Assembly (NCBI GenBank): GCA_009767595.1
Contig: VSDK01009657.1
Location: forward strand, 57,787-121,786
Direction: 5' to 3'
DNA length: 64,000 nucleotides
Source of the DNA: Symbiodinium kawagutii
Taxonomy: Eukaryota; Sar; Dinophyceae; Suessiales; Symbiodiniaceae
Part shown: piece by piece, positions 57,420 through 64,000 of the stretch
Position numbering within the stretch: the stretch's first letter is position 1
How the letters are laid out: every line of letters begins with the position of its first letter
The notes under the pieces: model-generated
Told to the model about the DNA's origin: nothing
The model's database searches: none
Seen by the model: only the letters and a program-made list of their open reading frames with translations
Translations under genes and position numbers: made by a program

Positions 57420-57420
<1 letters not shown>
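57287..57420. repeat. (GTTGCA)n hexanucleotide repeat
   Basis: About 22 perfect hexamers, then CTGCTG. It yields Ala-Val, Leu-Gln and Cys/Asn-type peptides in long frames on both strands. It is preceded by GTAGGAGTAGGA repeats. Confidence 0.9.
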
Positions 57421-57454
<34 letters not shown>

Positions 57455-57511
57455 CGTCTATCTGTGTTGGTGTTGTTGTTGCTGCTATCATATTTTTACC
57501 CAGAGACAGTG

Positions 57512-57722
57512 AGCCTTGTACGATTGGCTTCCCAACGTGGTGATCGTCCCATTGCTCACTCGCAATGAGCCCAACCTGTGCCCGGTCGGTCGATTCCTGT
57601 CCCTCGGACCAGTCCAAGGAATAGAAACGGCCAGCCTGGAGCGAGGAGGATCCCACAACAAAGCCATCGTTGGTACCAAGGTGTCCTGGACACAACACGA
57701 TTATACGAAGTACAGTATCTAG
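57512..57722 (+). CDS. Probable terminal exon, product unknown
   Basis: After CCAGAGACAGTGAG the plus frame LYDWLPNVVIVPLLTRNEPN, then GRFLSLGPVQGIETASLERG, runs to TAG with mostly G/C third positions. The in-frame TGA just upstream means it must begin at a splice acceptor. An overlapping minus frame exists but is less biased. No family recognised. Confidence 0.45.
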
Positions 57723-57729
57723 TTCAACT

Positions 57730-59700
57730 ATGGTTCGTATATTAGTTAGAATATGATTATCATTATACAGTTCACGTGTAAAGCGATGTATTCATACACA
57801 AGTACACAATGATATACTTGGATATACTTGGTATAGTAGACTTTGAACATCTTTGAAGCGGTATAGATAGTACCAAAAGGATATCCCAAATGCGGAAACT
57901 GGTCATCCAATCCTTATCTGGGAGGGTCTTGCGTTTCCAAGAGGACAATGGGTGGACTTATCTTGGGATCGTGCCTAATAATTAATGACAGTTAACCAGC
58001 AATTTGCTAGATAGCTCATGATGGTTGGATATGACCAACCAACAAAGGTTAGATTTATCTTGTGATCACCTATATGACTACTCTGAGACAGTCATCCAAT
58101 CTAGATGAGCTCAAGCCCCAACATTTCTTCAGCTCTCAGGTGCAAGGTTTCAACAGCGAGGCGTCAGCTCTATGTTTGATAAACAATGACTTCGATAAAC
58201 AAAGATAAGTGAGAATTGATTTTGATTACTCAACTAGAGATGTATTAACAATGTGGACTTTTATAAACAATTGAGTAATTTTGTTCATTCGAAATTGATT
58301 TAGAAAATGATCATCGACAACGAGGCTAGAACTCCTACGTCTATCAGGACAAGCATGACACAACAAACAGCCTACCGTCACCGTTGAAACAATGTGCAAC
58401 ACAAACCACCTGATGTCAGTGACCAGGGAGAACACACTTTCTCCACGACAGCCAACAAACGTTCAAAAGCCACGCTGGCAAATGACATATCTATATACAT
58501 AGAACCCTTCCAAACTCTGAGTGATAACATGGTCATTCGCATCTTATGGTTGCTTGGTTGCTCAGAGCACTTTTTGTTGACTAAGGCACTCCGGTGGTTT
58601 CATTTTGGTTGTGTGACTCTTGATACTATGATTGGCTGGTTGACCCGGTTTCTTGATTGCTCGCTTGGTGGGTTGGTTGTTGCCCATAACCACCAAGACG
58701 AAAAAACAATGAAGAAGTTATCACTCATATAAGTTGCAATCATGTTCTTAGGTGATTACTGGATTGTTCGATGCTCGTTGACAACTATCATGACATAAGA
58801 ACACTTGCCCGCCATCGTTAAGCAATCATGACCCGCAATCACAATTATCTGTCAATTCACAAACGTGAGCCGTCAAAAACCACTGTTGACCACCAACCGT
58901 GAATCAACCAGTGTTGGCCGCTCATCAACTAAGGATATTAACAACAATCCACTCATCAAGCATGAACTGTGGTTAACAGCTAGTGATGACTAAGGATGAA
59001 CGGACAAGCACTCATCAACTAAGGATATTCTAGAATCTGCTCGTCAGCTATGGATAAACTGTGATCTTCACCACAACTTTTTTTTGATGAATTCATGACA
59101 ATGATTGCTTGTCATGCATTGACCTTGGCTCACCTTCTCCTGCACTTCTCTGTCAACCTGGATCTCACAGAGCTCCAGGAACTGAAGAGCCTCGCAGGAG
59201 CAATATGCCTGGGGGAAGGACGATGATGAGGGTTAGTTAAGGATTTGTCAAGTAATGGTCAGTTTATTAGTGGTTGATTCATGGTTTGGTTAGAGCAAGC
59301 ATGGGCTGACACAAGTGTTCATGATGGTTGATAATGGTTGGTAATCGTCGATAAATGATTCGTTATTGGTTCGAGAATGGTTGATCATGGATGGTGATGC
59401 TTGACAATGGTTGACGGTGGCTAATATTGGTCCATGCTGGTTGTCAGTAGTTTGATAATGAATGAAGATGATTCATAATGACAAATGACTGTCAACATCC
59501 ATGCTGGGTCCACCGTTGGTAATGGGGATTAATGGTGGTCGAACAACAAGAGAAACCAAACGTAAATGATGGTTCACAATGGTCAAACATTGCTGATTCT
59601 GGGGATTGAGATTGCCATGGTCGTTTTAAAGCGTTAGTGGAAGGGTGTCTGGAGGGTTGCTTTGATTCTTGATGAGCCGAGTGAACTTCCATTGAAGATA
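57730..59700. other. Non-coding stretch with TGGTTGATAATGG background
   Basis: 59230-59480 is especially rich in TGGTTGATAATGGTTG variants. No supported gene. Confidence 0.4.
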
Positions 59701-59744
59701 ATCACCAGCACTGAAGCTGGGAATGCCATGGGAAAATCCATGAT

Positions 59745-59936
59745 TCACTTGGTGGCTGGGTCACTTCGTGGCTGTTCACCTCCTCGCCATGACCAGAAAC
59801 TGTTGGTCCAATTTTCGGGATGTGAATCCTGAGGATTGTAACGACCACCTGAGAAAGCCGCCCTGGTAAAACGGCTACGGGGGATCTGCCTTTTACCTGG
59901 TTTCAAAACCTTTCTGCGGAAGGCCCTAGCCAACAA
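59745..59936 (-). CDS. Possible coding island, basic peptide
   Basis: The minus frame LARAFRRKVLKPGKRQIPRS...NWTNSFWSWRGGEQPRSDP-stop is open for about 63 codons. A plus frame (HLLAMTRNCWSNFRDVNPED) is also open. Unbiased codons; weak. Confidence 0.25.
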   Translation of the reverse strand: MLARAFRRKVLKPGKRQIPRSRFTRAAFSGGRYNPQDSHPENWTNSFWSWRGGEQPRSDPATK

Positions 59937-60060
59937 CGGTTTCAGGGAAATGCATCATGCCGGGCTTAGTTCCCGTTTTGAACATGGCAAATGACCATAA
60001 ACTGGATGAACTCACACCGAAACGTTGGTGAATGTAACCAGTTATAAACACACAGTGAGA

Positions 60061-60201
60061 ATGCTAACCTCCAAGTCAAAAAAAATCATTTCATGGGTTC
60101 ACAACCCCTGGGAGAAGCTGCGGGTCCCTTGCAGCTTGGCCTTCCAGAGCTTTGTGACCCTGGAGTCCCCAACAAAATGTGACCGACTGTGGGACTCTTA
60201 G
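60061..60201 (+). CDS. Small ORF or exon, product unknown
   Basis: ATG at 60061 opens 46 codons, MLTSKSKKIISWVHNPWEKL..., ending DRLWDS-stop. About 75% of third positions from WVHNPW on are G/C. Possible donors (TTT|GTGACC, AAAT|GTGACC) would allow it to continue into another exon. An overlapping minus frame (SEVLEAENAERWLTKSPTVG) is the alternative. Confidence 0.4.
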   Translation: MLTSKSKKIISWVHNPWEKLRVPCSLAFQSFVTLESPTKCDRLWDS

Positions 60202-60369
60202 TCAACCAACGTTCAGCATTTTCCGCTTCCAACACTTCTGAATGTAGAGCTAGAAAACCCAAAATCTGAAGCATTTTGATCATCAAACATTGCAAACATC
60301 CCTAGATTTTAGCTTGCAACAAACGGATGCCGGTACCAGTGCTCACCCTGAGCTGGTAATGCTAGACCC

Positions 60370-60445
60370 CATCAAAATGGGGGGGTACCCCAAATCATCC
60401 AGTTTTTGAACCATCTCTAGTAATAAACCAAGCATAATTCTGGGT
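60370..60445. mobile_element. Partial MITE-like element
   Basis: GGGGGGGTACCCCAAATCAT plus CC matches the inner left end of the GGTGGTTTCTCAA family. The right end is not clear. Confidence 0.35.
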
Positions 60446-60460
60446 TTCCATCACATGGAG

Positions 60461-60674
60461 CATCTGTTTCGACACGGACCACCACTCTGGATGTTTGGGG
60501 GCTGCCGTCATGGTCATCCCGTTGTGCCTCCTGGTTGCCTGGATCTTCTTCCACCAGAAGCCTCGGTCCAGCGCGCCGAAACATGGTGCGCGCACCCAAC
60601 CAACCCTGAAAATGGGACACCTGGTTACTCCGGGACCCTTTTCCGGTCCAAATTCGTATCCCAATAGGTCATGA
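60461..60674 (+). CDS. Probable terminal exon with one transmembrane segment
   Basis: After acceptor CATCACATGGAG the plus frame reads ICFDTDHHSGCLGAAVMVIP, then LCLLVAWIFFHQKPRSSAPK, and stops at TGA 60672-60674 (70 codons). Third positions are strongly G/C. Residues ~12-32 form a hydrophobic helix followed by a basic tail, as in a type I or C-terminally anchored membrane protein. The other frames are open but less biased. It may belong with the 60061 island. Family unknown. Confidence 0.5.
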
Positions 60675-61803
60675 AGCTGATTTTTGTTCATGTTTTTTTC
60701 TATTTAGTATCCTATTTGGTATTCCAATAGGTCATGAAGCTGGATTTCTTTTTCCAGGTTGCTTCAATCATGCGGTGTACGCAACCGAGGTTTGCATCAA
60801 GTGGAGGGTCACCAGCATCCGCCACCACCCACGCGATTAAAGCAGATCAAGCGATCCCGGAAACCCATCATGTCAAATACGCCCCGAAGAAGTTGTGGGG
60901 TTAGCAAGGGAACTACTCATTGAATCTGGCATTCATGAGCATGCTTTCCTATTGGCAATCAATATTGCAAAACTGTCGCACATTGCATCGCCATGCTATG
61001 TTAACATGCAAATACCAACACAACAATTGACAACAACAAACATCCGGGCTTCATTGATCTACTATGCATGTATCCATGAACAAGCATATGTTCTTGAGAT
61101 TTAGGTAGATATATATGATATAGGCATCTAGGTAGAATTTCAATTCTTATCGAACATTTTTTTCACATATCTACCACCAGATTTTCCCCTAACAGCACCA
61201 CTAATCACTTGAACAACAAAGCTCCGGGTCCTGCTGGCACCATCCGCCGAGTGACGTGAATTCCTCCAAGGCTCTGGAAAAGTCACCAAGCTGAAAACGA
61301 AGAGAAGCCACCTACAGGGCAGGTCATAGCACTTGTCGTTGACTCAATCCAGGGACTTACCATGACTTGCCCTGTAGGAAACCAAGGTTCTTGAGGGATA
61401 CGGGATACCCCCTATGAATCAACCAGTGGTTTATTCATCTAGGGTTGGCAATACCACTTGCTGCTGCTGTTGCTGTTGGTTGTTGGCGGTTGCTGATGTT
61501 GGTTGTTGGTCGTAGCTGGTTGCTGTTGTTAATGGATATTGACCTTCACTCTTGTCAACCCTGCGTCGACCAGTGTCAACTATCATTATTCATCGTAATA
61601 AATTACCCTTGTCAGCAGGCAAGAACCATGGTGACTATCCTTCCATGGTGGGTATATCCTATTGTCGGTGCGCGCATCCCCATCTACCGCCTTTCAAGCT
61701 GGTCTCCATATCAAGCTGCTGGTTTAGCCCCAGCTTACATCTAGCATCAATCAGCCATTGCACCAATTCAGCGCGCGCAATCATTTGGTCCTCATACTCA
61801 AAA

Positions 61804-61903
61804 GGTGGTTTTTGAAAATAGGGGTCCCCCAAATCATCCTCTATATTGAGCAAGTATAGGATAAACCAAGAATTTCTAGGGTGCCTTATTTTGAGAAACC
61901 ACC
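61804..61903. mobile_element. MITE-like element, best-preserved copy
   Basis: Exactly 100 bp. The left end GGTGGTTTTTGAAAATAGGG and the right end in reverse complement GGTGGTTTCTCAAAATAAGG match at 17 of 20 bases. AAA flanks both sides. No coding capacity. Confidence 0.75.
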
Positions 61904-62152
61904 AAATGAGCGTCATTGTACATGCTCAAAACAAGCTACGCAATATACATTAACACAGCACATGACATTTATGGATAAACATATGCGTCTACATACGCAT
62001 ACACCAAGCATATGCTCATAAACAGGAGTTTCTTCGATAGCTCATCAATTTTATCAATTTGTGCCACAGTTCTGCATACTTTCCAGAAATATTGAACACA
62101 CTATAATTAATGTTAAATGTGTAAAAACAAAACATGACATATAGATACACAT

Positions 62153-62250
62153 GGTGTTTATCAGAATAGAGGTGCCCAAAATCATCCAAGATTAAGAATC
62201 AAAAGCAATAAAGCAACCAGTGTTGGGGTTCCCAATATTAAGAACCCACC
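62153..62250. mobile_element. MITE-like element (GGTGGTTTCTCAA family)
   Basis: The left end is GGTGTTTATCAGAATAGAGG. The right end in reverse complement is GGTGGGTTCTTAATATTGGG. AT lies on both flanks. 98 bp. Confidence 0.65.
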
Positions 62251-62259
62251 ATATTCGTT

Positions 62260-64000
62260 GCATTGGTACCTTCTAAACATTTCAACACGATATTGACATC
62301 GAATCTCTTCACCACCTGCGAAACACCACCGTCCCAGGTGCACCATACCTCCAAGCGCCCACGCGCAGTTGCCTACAACGGAACTGGCAAAGGCCAGGTC
62401 AACAATGCTACTACCAAGCTGATTGATGGAATATCATGATTCAATAGCGATTGTATATAGTGAACGGTTTCATATGTTTGATATATTCAGCATAGTTCAG
62501 AAGTGGGCGATAATATTGTCAGCGATTAGGGAGTGGTTCATCATGGTTCATGGCTAATCTTGGTAAGTTATACCGTTGTTCAAAGTGGTTGATAGTTGCA
62601 TGCTAGGTTGAGAATGATTCGTGTTTGGGTAATGGTTCACTCATGTGTCAAGAATGGCTGGGGTTAATTCATGGTGATCACGGTCAATTTGCGTTAGCAG
62701 TTGCCAAATAGTTTGGTAATAGTTGTGAGTATAACTATGGAAATAGTACACGTAATAATGTGACCCTGACAGTTGCTGGCAACCGTGATTGTATGGCCTA
62801 GAAAATCTTGTTCACATAGTGCGAGGTACCAAGAACAATCGATGGTGAGACAAATACATGGGAAAATAACTCTCCAATCCTTCACCTCGACCTAATTTTC
62901 TGCAAACATTTTTTCGAGTACGGCATCAATCAATAAACATGGATCTGCGTAACCCCCTGTAGAGATCTCTACAGTCTAGTTGTTGGTTGTCAGAAAGTTC
63001 ATATCCTTTCACCATCCTAGTTCCTTCCCGAAATTCCGGATTGCCATGATATGGAGGGTCGCCCATTTTGATGGGGTTTCCGGAAAATTCATGGCCAAGA
63101 ATCTGCTGGGAACACCTCGTGCCATGTCAGCTTCAACCATCAATCACCAGTCACCAGCATCAAGTCCGGTCTCCGCCTGCAAAGAAACCTGGCAAAAATC
63201 ACATTTGCGTGCTGGAACGCGGTTGATGAAGTTTAATACAAACCTTCTGGATCACTGTTGATAAGCTTGAATGCCAATTTCTTAGTACCATCATGTACCA
63301 TCCGTGGGGGTTCTAGTTCAACGGCAGCCACTTGAGAAACCTCTGACGGTGTTTCTACCGGAGTTTCTCAGTGTGATTTGGCTTTGCAAAGCCCTCCAGT
63401 GTAGCCACTAAAACCAAGCCAAGTTCTCATAGCGACCCTGCTAAGAATTGCCAACTTTGGAGCTTTTGGTGGCGAGGGGTCGAGAGTCTAGACTTCCACC
63501 ATCCCTACCGGTTCTCGTGAACACTTCACTGGTTGCTAGATCAAGGACGGCAACAACTTCGCTAGCACCTGATGTTTCCAGCCAGTGGGGGATGTGATGA
63601 TTCCCCTTGAAAGCAAATATATTTTACCAAAGACCAAAAATAGAGCGTAATGACGTCAGTAGTGGTCCGAAAGATTCATTTTGCAATGAACCTCAAAAAA
63701 TACCCTCTGGATTGGATCCCTCGCGCCAACTAACCCCGGAAGTTATATCATGATTATTTTCAATAAATAAACCAACCATACATGGTGGATGTTCCACTGC
63801 CAGGTTAGTACTGCCAGCTTAGTATACCAACGAGGAATTTACATGGTAAAATGGTATCAACCAGGTGCACTGAATACAAGCACTTGCATCACCATGAACC
63901 ATCACTAGCCACCATGAACTTTCAGGAGTTGTCAATGTCACTTGAAGCAATCACATTAGGAACGCCTGACGGCTCGCGCGTGACACATGAGCATCATTGT
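62260..64000. other. Mostly non-coding right end
   Basis: AT-rich TGGTTCA/GGTTGATAG background. A plus frame at 62980-63261 ends in a mildly protein-like stretch (AMSASTINHQSPASSPVSAC), but with no splice signal or codon bias I can rely on. Confidence 0.35.

Noticed and set aside
57138-57698. 186-residue protein with long Leu-Gln tract, and Ala-Val counterpart
   Set aside because: Generated by the GTTGCA hexamer; only the plus-strand island after 57512 has its own coding signal.

Overview
This window looks like nuclear DNA of a eukaryote, most likely a dinoflagellate (Symbiodiniaceae or Polarella-like), although no single feature proves it. It has no bacterial-style operons. Genes are sparse and broken into short GC-rich exon-like islands in AT-rich DNA. 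Simple and degenerate repeats are abundant, a 24-base N gap lies inside a trinucleotide repeat, and the left edge carries a Ty1/copia-type gag with a Gly/Lys/Tyr-rich tail. Strand and frame of many exon islands cannot be fixed by eye because GC-rich DNA is open in several frames; each such entry says so.

Layout. 1-1206: 5' end of an LTR retrotransposon on the minus strand (LTR, initiator-Met-type primer binding site, gag) running off the left edge. 1.2-19 kb: mostly non-coding, with scattered exon-like islands, microsatellites, a ~105-bp tandem repeat (9.8-10.4 kb, with an inverted copy at 11.2 kb) and short MITE-like elements. 19.5-30.6 kb: a pair of inverted ~440-bp dispersed repeats, a first array of a 12/24-bp satellite (21.9-22.6 kb), and a large foldback structure (23.80-26.84 kb) with ~1-kb arms and a core of tandem units carrying the palindrome GGAGCGCTCC. 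27.7-28.8 kb: a compound TAG microsatellite containing the assembly gap. 37.18-46.02 kb: a region bounded by 26-bp inverted termini with CTTATTGAAA subterminal repeats. It encloses a 3.6-kb array of the same satellite, a coding-like ORF with a diverged copy, and a convincing terminal exon. 50.9-55.1 kb: the best gene locus, a minus-strand cluster with two tandem copies of a gene for a small secreted protein with 14 cysteines, flanked by coding islands on the same strand. 57-61 kb: several plus-strand exon-like islands, one encoding a C-terminal transmembrane segment. The right end is mostly degenerate repeat with two more MITE copies.

The strongest candidates for something undescribed are the tandem cysteine-rich secreted genes, whose signal-peptide exon and upstream block are almost identical while the rest has diverged; the foldback with its palindromic core array; the satellite that is open in all six frames; and the 8.8-kb region with inverted termini. 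None of the protein products other than gag could be assigned to a named family from the sequence.
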